Source: Spirochaetia bacterium UBA6919
GTDB taxonomy: Bacteria; Spirochaetota; UBA6919
DNA length: 64,000 bases
NCBI GenBank assembly: GCA_002450905.1
Contig: DKAT01000084.1
Coordinates: 69,575 to 133,574, forward strand
Direction: 5' to 3'
The notes under the pieces were generated by a model that saw nothing but the letters and a program-made list of their open reading frames with translations, was not told where the DNA came from and did not search any database. Below, piece after piece: positions 26,849 through 36,050 of the stretch (positions are counted from its first letter, which is position 1; every line of letters starts with the position of its first letter). Position numbers and translations under genes: made by a program.

Positions 26849-28546
26849 TCAAGATTTATTAATCAATTCTTTCGCATGTTCGATAGATGCCTCTGTCAGT
26901 TGATCCCCTGAAAGCATTCTTGCAATTTCATGAATTTTATCATCCAGGTTTAATTTATTAATTATGCTTTTTGTCCTACCATCAATTTCTTGTTTTTTAA
27001 CGTAAAAATGATGATCGCTATTGCATGCAATCTGAGGGGAGTGGGTTATGCAAATGATTTGTCTTTTTTGTGAAATATTTTTTATTTTTTTTCCAATTTT
27101 AAAAGCAATTTCTCCGCCAACACCAGCATCTACTTCATCGAACAATAAGGTATCAATTTCATCCATGTCAGTGAGAATCGTTTTAATAGCTAGCATGACA
27201 CGAGACAGTTCTCCTCCTGAGGCTATTTTGGAAAGAGGTCTTGGTGCTTCACCAGGGTTTGCAGAGAAAAGAAACTCAATTCTATCGATCCCATTTTCTT
27301 CTATTTTGACACCTTTATCTGATATTTTGAGGAAACTATTTTCATCCTGCACATATCGAAATTCTACTTTAAAAATCGTTTTTTCCATTCCAAGATATTT
27401 TAATTCGTTTTCAATCTGTTTTTCAAGATTTTTTGCCTGTTTTTGACGTTCTTTTGATAAATTCAACGCAAGATTACATAATTCATTTTTCATTGTATTT
27501 AATTCATTGGAAATGGAGGTCAATTGTTCTTTGTTTTGTGATAACAATTGATTTTCATTTTGGCATTTATTTTGATGGGCTAAAATCTCAGGTATTGTTT
27601 TTCCATATTTTTTTTTAAGATTATCTATAAATACTAATCTTTGATTGACCTCTTCCAATCTATGTGGGGAGAAATCGATATTTTCTTTATAACTCCTCAA
27701 CAAATTATGAACATTTTCAAGTATATAAAACCCTTCCTGAAGCTCTTTATAAGCTTTTGTCATGTTATTGTCAATATTTGATATCTTTTCAAGAGATGAA
27801 AGAACTTTTTCAGTGGAGGGGATTATAGAATTTTCTTTATGGTATAATAAGTTATAGGCTATATCAAGATTTTGATTCAATTGTTCATAATTGTTAAGAG
27901 ATTTTAATTCATTTTCTAATTCATTGTCTTCATTTAGTTTCAGTTGAGCTTTTTGAATTTCATCTATAGCATGCTGGTTTAATTCAATATTTTTTTCACG
28001 ATTTTGTTCATTTTCGGTGAGGTCGTCTAAAGTTTTTTGTAATTCTGTAATTTTATGGAATTTTTTATAAAAGAATTGACATTGTGAATTAAGTTTAGAA
28101 TAGCTGTCCAAGAGAGAGATATGTTCTTTTGATCTTAAAAGCGATTGATGTTCATGTTGTCCAGAGATATCCAAGAGGTATTCACCAAAAGTTTTCAGAC
28201 TGGTATTTGGGACAGAATTAAGATTTATAAAACAACGACTCTTGGAATCATCTGTAATCTCTCTTTTAATGATAAGATCATCTTCAACTTCTATCCCGCT
28301 TTCAATTAGTATTTGTTTTAGGTTGTAATTTTTAGATATATCAAAAACAATTTCTACACTAGCTTTTTGAGCACCCGTACGAATAGTGGTAGAATTTACT
28401 TTATCACCCAGTATCAATCCGATGGCATTTAGTAGAATTGATTTTCCAGCACCCGTTTCACCTGTGATAACATTAAGTCCATGATAAAATTCGATGGATA
28501 GTTCTTCAATGACTGCAATATTTTTGATATTAATGGATTTGATCAT
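26849..28546 (-). CDS. recN: DNA repair protein RecN
   Basis: RecN is an SMC-like ATPase acting early in double-strand break repair. The 565 residues have Walker A GETGAGKS at 29-36, two long coiled-coil segments around about 150-380, the ABC signature (Ala-Ser-Gly-Gly-Glu-Leu-Ser-Arg) and Walker B Leu-Leu-Phe-Asp-Glu-Val-Asp-Ala-Gly-Val-Gly-Gly near 468-479. Length is normal. It is the last gene of a three-gene unit after the RsbW-like and STAS genes (12-base gap), an unusual linkage that may place a repair gene under stress-type control. Confidence 0.95.
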   Translation of the reverse strand: MIKSINIKNIAVIEELSIEFYHGLNVITGETGAGKSILLNAIGLILGDKVNSTTIRTGAQKASVEIVFDISKNYNLKQILIESGIEVEDDLIIKREITDDSKSRCFINLNSVPNTSLKTFGEYLLDISGQHEHQSLLRSKEHISLLDSYSKLNSQCQFFYKKFHKITELQKTLDDLTENEQNREKNIELNQHAIDEIQKAQLKLNEDNELENELKSLNNYEQLNQNLDIAYNLLYHKENSIIPSTEKVLSSLEKISNIDNNMTKAYKELQEGFYILENVHNLLRSYKENIDFSPHRLEEVNQRLVFIDNLKKKYGKTIPEILAHQNKCQNENQLLSQNKEQLTSISNELNTMKNELCNLALNLSKERQKQAKNLEKQIENELKYLGMEKTIFKVEFRYVQDENSFLKISDKGVKIEENGIDRIEFLFSANPGEAPRPLSKIASGGELSRVMLAIKTILTDMDEIDTLLFDEVDAGVGGEIAFKIGKKIKNISQKRQIICITHSPQIACNSDHHFYVKKQEIDGRTKSIINKLNLDDKIHEIARMLSGDQLTEASIEHAKELINKS

Positions 28547-28558
28547 TTATAATAAATT

Positions 28559-28897
28559 TCAATCACCAAAAGCTTTAAGGGCCTCCTCGACAGAGGAATA
28601 TATTTCAAAGAGATCGATGAGTTCTACTACTTTAAATATTTTTTTTACAGAATCACTCATGTTAGCTAATTTTAAACTTCCATCTACGCCTTTGAGTCGT
28701 CTCATTGCAGCGATGAATATTCTTAACCCGGAACTAGAAAGATATTGTACTCCTTCCAGGTCAAACAATAAGAATTTTTCACCTTTATCAATGAGTTCAT
28801 TTACTTCCTGTTCAATTTCAAGGGATAGATGAACATCCAGACGTCCTTCTAGTTGGATTATTTGTACCTTACCCTCTTTTCTTGTGCTTAATTCCAT
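28559..28897 (-). CDS. STAS-domain anti-sigma factor antagonist
   Basis: This 112-residue single-domain STAS protein resembles SpoIIAA/RsbV. The phosphorylation loop reads Leu-Ser-Ser-Ser-Gly-Leu-Arg with Ser56 immediately before the Gly, the position phosphorylated in SpoIIAA. In partner switching the unphosphorylated form sequesters the kinase/anti-sigma protein. It begins one base after the stop of the RsbW-like gene, with a GGGAGG site inside the end of that gene. The pairing implies direct interaction. No sigma factor gene is present in the window, so the controlled output is unknown. Confidence 0.88.
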   Translation of the reverse strand: MELSTRKEGKVQIIQLEGRLDVHLSLEIEQEVNELIDKGEKFLLFDLEGVQYLSSSGLRIFIAAMRRLKGVDGSLKLANMSDSVKKIFKVVELIDLFEIYSSVEEALKAFGD

Positions 28898-28898
28898 A

Positions 28899-29342
28899 TT
28901 AAGCCTCCCTATTTTCTAAGTATTTAATCATTTTTAAATTATTTGATTTTAATTTATCATCATAAACAAACAGTACTTCATCCATCAATGACTCCATTAG
29001 AACAAGCCCATATCCACCAACATGAAGTTGACCAACGCTTTGACGACCAGATTTTTTTTTTTGTTCAAAAGTCTCAAAAATTTTACCATAATCAGATAAT
29101 TCAATGATAATTTTATTATCACTGATGGTAAATTGAATATTGATCAGCCCATCATTTTTTCCATGATAAGCATGAAGAATAATATTCGTAATAGCTTCAT
29201 CTGTTGCAATTATTATGGTTTCACTTATTTTTTTTTCTATATTTGCTTGTATGCAAAAGTCTTCTAATTTTTTTACAACATAAGATACATTTTGAGTTGA
29301 ACTTGTAACAGATAACTTTATTGTATTTACTTGATCTCCCAT
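28899..29342 (-). CDS. RsbW/SpoIIAB-like serine kinase, anti-sigma factor family
   Basis: This 147-residue protein has a single GHKL ATPase domain. The N box is Asp-Glu-Ala-Ile-Thr-Asn (48-53), the G1-like Asp is in Ser-Asp-Tyr-Gly (D84), and the G2 box is Gly-Gly-Tyr-Gly-Leu (109-113). Such kinases phosphorylate the partner STAS protein on serine and bind a sigma factor or other output protein. A leader of about 300 bases without genes precedes it. It is the first gene of the unit kinase, STAS, recN. Confidence 0.85.
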   Translation of the reverse strand: MGDQVNTIKLSVTSSTQNVSYVVKKLEDFCIQANIEKKISETIIIATDEAITNIILHAYHGKNDGLINIQFTISDNKIIIELSDYGKIFETFEQKKKSGRQSVGQLHVGGYGLVLMESLMDEVLFVYDDKLKSNNLKMIKYLENREA

Positions 29343-29647
29343 AATAACTTGGACTTTACCAGATAATATTTTTGCTAGTATTGACTAAACAATACCAATT
29401 AATCAAAGAAAATGATCTTATCTATTATACTAATGTTCTATTCTCAAGTCAATCTTAATAATAATATTTTAATAAAATATTCCTTATTTTTATGATATTT
29501 TTTGAGAATATTGAATTGTTATTGGAGTCAGAGTATTATTCGGATACTTATCAATAATTAATTTTATTTTCAAAGTAATTTTTTCTTACTTTAAAATATC
29601 ATATTATTTTACATTATTTAAAAAGAAGATAAATCAGGAAAATAAAT
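29343..29647. other. AT-rich intergenic region upstream of the RsbW-like gene
   Basis: This 305-base gap lies between the motB stop and the start of the RsbW-like gene (same strand). A possible -10 (TATTAT on the minus strand) is visible about 30 bases upstream of the kinase ATG, but its -35 is weak, so no promoter is called. No small gene or hairpin was identified. Confidence 0.4.
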
Positions 29648-30394
29648 TTATTTCTTAGTTTCAATATGTATATCTACACGTCTGTTATCAGCCCTATTTT
29701 CTGGATTTTCATTGTTTATAATAGGTTTTGTTTCTCCAAAAGTTGTAGCAGAGAGTCTTTTGGGGGAAATACCATGTGCTTCAAAGAATTTCAAAACCGT
29801 AATAGCTCTTTGATACCCTAAATCCCAATTACTAATAATATTTTCTGAATCTATATTATCCGGAGCAGTATTATCAGTATGACCTTCTATACTCAATTTA
29901 GTATTTTTTAAAGATTCTCTTTGAAATAATATCTGTAAAATATCAAGAACTTTATAGGCATTTTTATTTAATTGTGATGTACCAGGTTTAAAATAAATTT
30001 CAGCTGGTATAGTAATAAGAATACCCTTATCTCTTGAGACAATTTTTAATCCAGTTAACTGGAGTCTTGATAATTCACCTATCAGAAAATCATTAAGTCT
30101 GTTTCCTAATTTTTTTTGTCCAACTACAGGTTTTCGGTATTTTAATTCTCTTATCTCAGTACCTTCTTGTTTTCCACCTTCAACAGTATCTTCAAATGGA
30201 GATGTACCTGAAAATAATATACCTAACGCACTTTTCAACTCTTCAAACTTTTTTGCATCTATTTTACTCATAGCGTATAAAACAATGAACATAATTAATA
30301 AGAGGGTAATTAAATCTGCGTAGGTCAATAACCAACGTTCCATCCCACCACCACCATGACCTTCTTCTTCATGTTTTCTTTGTTTTTTAACCAT
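29648..30394 (-). CDS. motB: Flagellar motor stator protein MotB
   Basis: MotB, with MotA, forms the ion-conducting stator anchored to peptidoglycan. The 248 residues have a Gly/His-rich cytoplasmic N-terminus, one transmembrane helix (about 20-45) with the ion-binding Asp27 in Thr-Tyr-Ala-Asp-Leu, a plug/linker and a C-terminal OmpA-like peptidoglycan-binding domain (Glu-Gly-His-Thr-Asp-Asn near 165-170, Arg-Arg-Val-Asp-Ile near the end). The frame opens 7 codons earlier, but AAGGA sits 7 bases before the ATG at 30394, which is chosen. It is 115 bases downstream of motA. Confidence 0.94.
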   Translation of the reverse strand: MVKKQRKHEEEGHGGGGMERWLLTYADLITLLLIMFIVLYAMSKIDAKKFEELKSALGILFSGTSPFEDTVEGGKQEGTEIRELKYRKPVVGQKKLGNRLNDFLIGELSRLQLTGLKIVSRDKGILITIPAEIYFKPGTSQLNKNAYKVLDILQILFQRESLKNTKLSIEGHTDNTAPDNIDSENIISNWDLGYQRAITVLKFFEAHGISPKRLSATTFGETKPIINNENPENRADNRRVDIHIETKK

Positions 30395-30509
30395 ATAAAT
30401 ATCCTTTGTCATCAATATATAGGATTCAAAATAATTTTAAATCGTATGTTACGAGAGTAATTATCACATATGATTTTGAATAATTGTTTATAAATATTTA
30501 TATTATTAT

Positions 30510-31292
30510 TCATTCTATGTTAGTAATTTTGTCCTTATCTAAGATATATGTGACAAGCCTTTCTCTAACTAGAATTGGATTATCACCTGATTGTATAGCT
30601 GAGATTCCTTCTGCCATTAATTCTTTTAAAAGGACTTCATTTTTTGTTTTCAATTTAATTTTATTTGCAAAGGGTAAATAAACTAGATTTGCTAACGCAA
30701 CACCATACAAAGTGGCAACAAACGCTAATGCAATAGCAGGTCCTAGTTTATCAACCTGGGTTAATGCACCTAAAACGTGAATAAGACCCATCACAGTACC
30801 AATAATCCCCATAGTAGGAGAAAACCCCCCAGCGGCTTCAAAGATTGCTATTTTATGTTTTTGTTGTAATTCATAAACCTCTATTTCTTTGAATAGTAAG
30901 GATGAAATAATTTCCGGGTCAGTGCCGTCAACAACCAGCTTAATCCCTTTTTTTAATATTGGATCTGACAGGTGAGTACTATCAATATCTTCTTCCAGAG
31001 CTAAAAGACCTTCTCTTCTCGCTTTTTCAGAGAATGTTACAAGCATATTTATAATATCTGTCTCATTAAAATTGGATGGACCAAGAACTTCTTTTAAGAT
31101 AATTGATGGAACTTTTACAATATCTGCTATTGAAAATGAGGTAATAACAGCACCTATAGTCCCACCCACAACAATAAGAAAGGCACTCAATCCCATAAGT
31201 CCTGTCAAATGGCCTCCTTCCATTAAAAAACCGATTAATAAACCACCAAAACCTACACCCATACCGATTACTGCTGTCATGTCTTTTTTCAT
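30510..31292 (-). CDS. motA: Flagellar motor stator protein MotA
   Basis: MotA is the four-helix inner-membrane stator subunit that drives rotor contact. The 260 residues show helices at about 5-25, 30-55, 145-170 and 180-205. Family residues include Val-Gly-Gly-Thr-Ile-Gly-Ala near 42-48 and the conserved Pro in Gly-Gly-Phe-Ser-Pro-Thr-Met-Gly-Ile-Ile-Gly-Thr. A GAGGAG site precedes the ATG. It is followed by motB and preceded, 44 bases upstream, by a small single-span protein gene. Confidence 0.95.
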   Translation of the reverse strand: MKKDMTAVIGMGVGFGGLLIGFLMEGGHLTGLMGLSAFLIVVGGTIGAVITSFSIADIVKVPSIILKEVLGPSNFNETDIINMLVTFSEKARREGLLALEEDIDSTHLSDPILKKGIKLVVDGTDPEIISSLLFKEIEVYELQQKHKIAIFEAAGGFSPTMGIIGTVMGLIHVLGALTQVDKLGPAIALAFVATLYGVALANLVYLPFANKIKLKTKNEVLLKELMAEGISAIQSGDNPILVRERLVTYILDKDKITNIE

Positions 31293-31336
31293 AGGAATCT
31301 CCTCGCAATTTTTTATAAGAATTGTGTATTCGATAA

Positions 31337-31573
31337 TTAAATCATATCAGCTAAGTTTAGTATTGCATATATCAATATTAACAAAATAGTTGATAGAAAG
31401 ATGATAACTATATAGCTATTTATATAGTTATTTTTTTTTATTTGGAATTGTTTGTTTATTTTGTTGTATCTCTGATCTTCATTTTTTTTTGTATAATTTC
31501 TTGTATCATCAATAATTTGTTCACCAACCATCTGATCATCAGTATATTGGTTTTTTTGAAATTTTGATCTCAT
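31337..31573 (-). CDS. Small single-span membrane protein upstream of motA (78 aa)
   Basis: I do not recognise this 78-residue protein. It has a polar, Lys/Asn/Gln-rich N-terminal two thirds and a single C-terminal transmembrane helix (about residues 52-74), a tail-anchored topology. AAAGG lies about 7 bases before the ATG. It is the first gene of the motA-motB unit, where some spirochaetes carry flbD or other small flagellar genes, but no flbD similarity is evident. A role in stator assembly is only a guess from position. Confidence 0.55.
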   Translation of the reverse strand: MRSKFQKNQYTDDQMVGEQIIDDTRNYTKKNEDQRYNKINKQFQIKKNNYINSYIVIIFLSTILLILIYAILNLADMI

Positions 31574-31635
31574 ATTTTTTCCTTTGCTAATTATTTATGA
31601 CGTATTTATGTTCATATTAATTATTTTGCTTTCGA

Positions 31636-31663
31636 ATCTTAATTTAATTTATAACTTTGTCAG
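31636..31663 (-). promoter_or_regulatory. Probable sigma-70-type promoter of the mot unit
   Basis: On the minus strand CTGACA (31663-31658) and TAAGAT (31641-31636) are spaced 16 bases apart, each with one mismatch to consensus. Transcription would start about 55 bases before the ATG at 31573. No flagellar sigma-28 motif was seen. Confidence 0.4.
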
Positions 31664-31817
31664 TTACTGGGCCAAATAATTACATGTTTATCAGATAAAT
31701 AGATTATAGTAATCCATGATTATAAAGAATTTTATCAAAACATGATGATATGTTTGATTGATGTAATCTGGATAAGTTATTTTACAAATGATTTTAAATA
31801 GAAATAGAAGGAGATTT

Positions 31818-32165
31818 TCAGCATCGGAAAGAGCTATTCATGATATAGAGATGGAATTTGGAGTAAATAGATAATAGTTTTAAATGATGGTTATTGATTT
31901 TAAAAATATTTTTTAGTGGTATTATTAAATCTGTGTTTTTAAATTGGAGCTTATTGTTTATGTTTGATTTTAATTGTTCGAGTATTTTATCTTCGATACT
32001 AGCATCAACATATTGTATTGATTTGAAGGAGTCTTGATTGTCAGATGTATGTATATTTATATTATAAAAATAATTAAAAGATATAATAGATATTAAAATT
32101 AAATATATATTAAATAACTTGAGGTTATTCATTTTTGTAGTTTTAAAGGAATTTCTTTTAAACAT
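31818..32165 (-). CDS. Possible small exported hypothetical protein (115 aa)
   Basis: This frame encodes a basic N-terminus followed by a hydrophobic segment (about residues 17-34) and a polar, helical remainder with a Leu/Ile/Lys-rich C-terminus. The start is unclear: ATG at 32165 has only a weak GAGA far upstream, and an internal ATG at 32132 has none. It lies 77 bases downstream of lspA on the same strand. I do not recognise it, and in such AT-rich DNA a spurious frame is possible. Confidence 0.35.
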   Translation of the reverse strand: MFKRNSFKTTKMNNLKLFNIYLILISIISFNYFYNINIHTSDNQDSFKSIQYVDASIEDKILEQLKSNINNKLQFKNTDLIIPLKNIFKINNHHLKLLSIYSKFHLYIMNSSFRC

Positions 32166-32242
32166 ATAAATTTAATCTCACTGATTTATAAAGATATAAA
32201 AATTATTAACAAAATCAATGGAGTTATTAATATTTATTTAAT

Positions 32243-32809
32243 TTATAATTTATTTGAAAGAAATATATCCTGGTCATTTTTGTTTATAATCATATAAAAT
32301 AACAAGATGAAAACACCAATGGTTATAGATATGTCAGCGACATTGAAAGTGAACCATCTAATTGTCCCGAACCCAATATCGATAAAATCAACCACAGTAC
32401 CATAAAGTCCTTTCTCACCTTGTGGATTTATTCCAATAATCTGTAACTTTTCTTCAAATATTATATATCCAAGAGTTTTATCAAAGAGATTTCCAAGAGC
32501 ACCACCCAAGATCAAAGCAATTGAACTTTTAACAAGAATTTTTTCCTTATTAACGATTTTATAATAATAAATAACAATAGCTATAGCAAAAACAGTCATA
32601 GATGTAAATATAATGTCTTTATATGGATTACTTATAGATTTAAATAGTCCAAATGCCATCCCAGGATTTTCGACATAAATTATTCTGAAAAAATCATCAA
32701 TAATCGTTTTAATTTCATGTTTATTCAAATTTAGAACAACAATTTTTTTTGTTACTTGATCTAAAATTAGAGAAATTATTGCAAGAGATATAGGAAACCA
32801 TTTTTTCAT
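32243..32809 (-). CDS. lspA: Lipoprotein signal peptidase (signal peptidase II)
   Basis: LspA cleaves the signal peptide of prolipoproteins after lipidation in the inner membrane. The 188 residues have four transmembrane helices and both catalytic aspartates, in Gly-Asn-Leu-Phe-Asp (Asp110) and Phe-Asn-Val-Ala-Asp (Asp159). The segment between them (about 112-140) is longer than in E. coli. The presence of lspA fits the several lipoproteins in this window. It is 35 bases downstream of a hypothetical membrane protein gene and probably in the same unit as mtnP. Confidence 0.93.
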   Translation of the reverse strand: MKKWFPISLAIISLILDQVTKKIVVLNLNKHEIKTIIDDFFRIIYVENPGMAFGLFKSISNPYKDIIFTSMTVFAIAIVIYYYKIVNKEKILVKSSIALILGGALGNLFDKTLGYIIFEEKLQIIGINPQGEKGLYGTVVDFIDIGFGTIRWFTFNVADISITIGVFILLFYMIINKNDQDIFLSNKL

Positions 32810-32844
32810 TTAATCCTCTTTGAAAATTATTTGGTTATTTTATT

Positions 32845-33372
32845 CTAGAATTTAAAGTTCCATGAAAAAGATATCTTTTGATTATCTAATGGGGTATATG
32901 ATGCAGAAGACATCTCCTTTTTATTTTGTTTCATTTTTGAAATGTTAATATAGTCACTGTATCCAACAGCTGAAGCAGAAATCACTCCAGAGATGAGCAT
33001 ATATATGAGTTGTTGATTTAAAAAAGAATTACCATCATTTCCATTAATCGTGATAGTTTTAATAAGAATCTGATGAATAAGAAATTGGTATCCTATAAAA
33101 ATTGGGAGGGATAAGAAGAAAATTATATCAAATCGTCTTAGGGGTGTTTCATAGAATTCTTTTTCAATTTTATTTGGTGGGAGAAGGGTTTTGGGGAATT
33201 TTTTTCCTTTTTCAAGAGGATCATCTTCCTTGAATTCAATTTTCATTGATTTGTCGTTTTTATTACCCGATATATAAATATTATTAGCAAATGAATAGTT
33301 ATAAAAAAAAATGCTATATAATATTAAACTACAAATAATAAATCCTCTTTTAGATTTAAAAATATTTACCAT
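32845..33372 (-). CDS. Hypothetical membrane protein with signal peptide (175 aa)
   Basis: I do not recognise this protein. It has a signal peptide or first helix (about residues 8-28), a charged periplasmic segment, two hydrophobic segments (about 83-105 and 122-140) and a short polar tail ending in Ser-Trp-Asn-Phe-Lys-Phe. Its start overlaps the end of mtnP by 17 bases, so it is translated from the same mRNA, and lspA follows. A function tied to the envelope is likely but unspecified. Confidence 0.55.
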   Translation of the reverse strand: MVNIFKSKRGFIICSLILYSIFFYNYSFANNIYISGNKNDKSMKIEFKEDDPLEKGKKFPKTLLPPNKIEKEFYETPLRRFDIIFFLSLPIFIGYQFLIHQILIKTITINGNDGNSFLNQQLIYMLISGVISASAVGYSDYINISKMKQNKKEMSSASYTPLDNQKISFSWNFKF

Positions 33373-34219
33373 ATAATAATTCTAAATCCTTTTTAGTTTG
33401 TTGAGGTATTTTTGACTTATCTGTGATGATAGTATTTTTAGCAGAAGATTGACAACTACATTTCGTTCTATCAGGATAACCCTTGATCAAAGATCCCAAA
33501 AGAGATTTAACCTTATTAACATTTGTAGACATATATCCAAGAACAGTTTCAATACTAACTACCCCTTCTTCTTCATTCCAACAATCATAATCTGTGGACA
33601 TGGCTATTATAGAGTAGCACATTTCAGCTTCTCTTGCTAGTTTTGCTTCAGGGATTGCAGTCATACCAATAATTCCGCAATTCCATGATCTATATAGGTG
33701 GCTCTCAGCCTTTGTTGAAAACAAAGGACCTTCCATACACAAATAGGTCTCATCTTTATGGATTTCAACCTGTTTTGAAGTTTTAATTGTGTCATAGAGA
33801 TATTCTGAAAGGTTGTGACAAAAAGGATCTGCTAAACTAACATGCCCTACAATTCCATTTCCAAAATATGATAAAGATCTTTGGCGGGTACGATCGATGA
33901 TTTGGTTTGGAATTATGAAATCCATAGGTTTGATTTCTTTTTTTAGACTTCCCACAGCACTGATTGCTATAATCGATTTCACCCCTATTTTTTTTAGAGC
34001 ATAAATATTTGCTTTAACAGGGATTTCAGTAGGGAGTAGAAAATGCCCCTTTCCGTGACGAGGTAGAAACGCAACATTTTTATTTTCAATATTAGCTATG
34101 GTAATTTTATCGGATGGGTTTCCAAAGGGAGTTTCAATAAGTATTTCATCAAGAATCTGGACACCTTGAATATCGTATACACCACTTCCACCAATAATTC
34201 CAATTTCAGCTTTGTGCAT
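33356..34219 (-). CDS. mtnP: S-methyl-5'-thioadenosine phosphorylase
   Basis: This 287-residue purine nucleoside phosphorylase-fold enzyme cleaves methylthioadenosine to adenine and methylthioribose-1-phosphate in methionine salvage. Motifs are Gly-Ile-Ile-Gly-Gly-Ser-Gly-Val-Tyr (8-16), Thr-Pro-Phe-Gly near 30, Phe-Leu-Pro-Arg-His-Gly near 51-56 and Met-Thr-Ala-Ile-Pro-Glu-Ala-Lys-Leu-Ala-Arg-Glu near 180-191. The Asp in Ser-Thr-Asp-Tyr-Asp-Cys-Trp is the adenine-specific Asp of MTAP rather than the Asn of guanosine-type enzymes. It overlaps the DUF167 gene upstream by 14 bases. Confidence 0.92.
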   Translation of the reverse strand: MHKAEIGIIGGSGVYDIQGVQILDEILIETPFGNPSDKITIANIENKNVAFLPRHGKGHFLLPTEIPVKANIYALKKIGVKSIIAISAVGSLKKEIKPMDFIIPNQIIDRTRQRSLSYFGNGIVGHVSLADPFCHNLSEYLYDTIKTSKQVEIHKDETYLCMEGPLFSTKAESHLYRSWNCGIIGMTAIPEAKLAREAEMCYSIIAMSTDYDCWNEEEGVVSIETVLGYMSTNVNKVKSLLGSLIKGYPDRTKCSCQSSAKNTIITDKSKIPQQTKKDLELLYGKYF

Positions 34220-34505
34220 TAATCACCTCAAGAATTTTTTGATTAATATCGTCTCTGGAAAGATCTTTTATTAAGAGGGATTTTAATTTTGATTTTTTAC
34301 CCTGGACGATTTGGATCAAATTTTTTTTAATATTTAGATTTTTTGAAATATAATCAATTAGAAAGATATTTGCACGATTATCAATGGGTGGAGCAGTAAT
34401 ATTAATTTTTAAACGATCATTGAGTATTGTTAAATAATTTTTTTTACTGTTTGGCACAATTTTAACCAAAAGTATTGTATCTTTATCTTTTGAAATTAGA
34501 AACAC
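34206..34505 (-). CDS. DUF167 (YggU family) protein
   Basis: This 99-residue protein carries the DUF167 core: Val-Lys-Ile-Val-Pro-Asn-Ser-Lys-Lys near 15-23, Ala-Pro-Pro-Ile-Asp-Asn-Arg-Ala-Asn near 46-54, and a final Val-Gln-Gly-Lys-Lys-Ser-Lys-Leu-Lys segment. The family is widespread with no settled function. It begins directly after the stop of the M23 peptidase gene (34506) and overlaps mtnP, so the three are cotranscribed. Confidence 0.82.
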   Translation of the reverse strand: MFLISKDKDTILLVKIVPNSKKNYLTILNDRLKINITAPPIDNRANIFLIDYISKNLNIKKNLIQIVQGKKSKLKSLLIKDLSRDDINQKILEVINAQS

Positions 34506-35942
34506 TTATCGGATCATTTTCCATTGTAGTGGATCAACGCTTGTTCCATGGACACGGATTTCCCAATGTAAATGGGGTCCTGTAGATATACCAGTGCTGC
34601 CCACGTTTCCAATATATTGTCCTTTTCTCACAAACATCCCTTTTTTAACAATGATTTTACTCAAGTGATAATGAACAGAATATACCCCACCACCATGATC
34701 AATTACAACGGCATTTCCTCTATACTGATAGCGACCAGCAATAACCACTATGCCGTGATTGGGTGCATATAAATGTGAACCATAGGGACGAGCAATATCT
34801 AATCCTCTGTGATAACCACTTAATAGTGTTCCGCCGTAAAAAAATACTCTGTATGAACCAAATTTAGATATACGAAAACTATCTTTAGGATAAGTAGGCT
34901 GCAAGAATGATCCGCTCCAGAATTGTTGGGGAGTACTTATTTTAAAACGACTGATGAAATGCTCCCTTTCTCCCTTATTTAAGTTGTGGATTTTGTTATT
35001 TTCCTTTGTGTGTTCATAAATTGCAGAGCTATTGTCACCTTCACCCATTGGACTTTGATAACCTCTATAGCTTTCTAGAAGACGATTTAATTCATTTTTA
35101 AATTCATTGAGAGTTTTTTGAGTAACTGGAGTAGGGATTTCAGGGGGTTTAATATATTTTGCGACTCTGTATCTCACCATAACCCATCGACTGTATAATT
35201 TACCTCTGAACCAGTATCGTTGTAAAACCCATTTCTTTTTATAAACAAATATGCGAATCGCTTGAGTGATGACCTTTTTTTGGACACTGAGCTTTTTTTC
35301 TATGTATTTAATTTTATTATCTTTAAATAAAACTGCTATTAATAGTTTTACATCATCTGTAGGATATTGGATATCAAAGCCGATAAAACCTCTAAACTCC
35401 CGATTATTTTTCACATGAACGAAGGTAATCCTTTCTCCTCCTATATTTGCAAAACATTTTAGAATGGGTTTTGAACTTCTTACGTAAACACTGATCGTTT
35501 CACCTTGTTTGGGTTTAGATGTGGTTAAATATACATATACAGGATATTTAGAATCGTAGGTATTGATACTAGACTTATTCTCTGATTTCTTAGGATTAAA
35601 AATTTCATCTTCATTTTCATTTAAATAATTATCTATATTTTCATTGATATCGGTTTCAAGATTTTCTTTTGTATTTTGTGATCTGTTTTTGTTTATTTTT
35701 TTATATGGTTTTCTTGTGTGAGTGACATTTAGATTTTTTTGAGTATTATTTTTTAATAATTTATGAATAAAATCATCTTCTTCTCTTATTGTGGTGTAAT
35801 TTTTATTAATAAACGACTTTTTTGATACCAGTCGTGTAGAATTCTTTTTGTGAATAGATTTTGAAGAGGTTGGATACATGGAAGAGTTTTGTAAAAATAA
35901 AAGAGCCAATAGAATAAGAATGCTAAGATATTTGAATTTCAT
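34506..35942 (-). CDS. M23-family (LytM-type) peptidase, exported
   Basis: This 478-residue protein has a signal peptide (about residues 1-22), a long Lys/Asn-rich linker, a beta-rich middle domain (about 130-240) and a C-terminal M23 zinc peptidase domain (about 355-478). Zinc ligands are in Tyr-His-Arg-Gly-Leu-Asp and Gly-Pro-His-Leu-His-Trp-Glu, and a further His is in Val-His-Tyr-His-Leu; all are present, so it should be active on peptidoglycan cross-bridges or act as a divisome/elongasome hydrolase. It heads the unit M23, DUF167, mtnP, membrane protein, lspA. Confidence 0.88.
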   Translation of the reverse strand: MKFKYLSILILLALLFLQNSSMYPTSSKSIHKKNSTRLVSKKSFINKNYTTIREEDDFIHKLLKNNTQKNLNVTHTRKPYKKINKNRSQNTKENLETDINENIDNYLNENEDEIFNPKKSENKSSINTYDSKYPVYVYLTTSKPKQGETISVYVRSSKPILKCFANIGGERITFVHVKNNREFRGFIGFDIQYPTDDVKLLIAVLFKDNKIKYIEKKLSVQKKVITQAIRIFVYKKKWVLQRYWFRGKLYSRWVMVRYRVAKYIKPPEIPTPVTQKTLNEFKNELNRLLESYRGYQSPMGEGDNSSAIYEHTKENNKIHNLNKGEREHFISRFKISTPQQFWSGSFLQPTYPKDSFRISKFGSYRVFFYGGTLLSGYHRGLDIARPYGSHLYAPNHGIVVIAGRYQYRGNAVVIDHGGGVYSVHYHLSKIIVKKGMFVRKGQYIGNVGSTGISTGPHLHWEIRVHGTSVDPLQWKMIR

Positions 35943-36050
35943 AAAACTTCCCCAATTTGATTGATAACCACATAAATATATATAAAAATCATAGGATAGG
36001 ATAATATATTTTCGACTTTATGTCAACTTTTATCAAGTAAAAATTGATTT

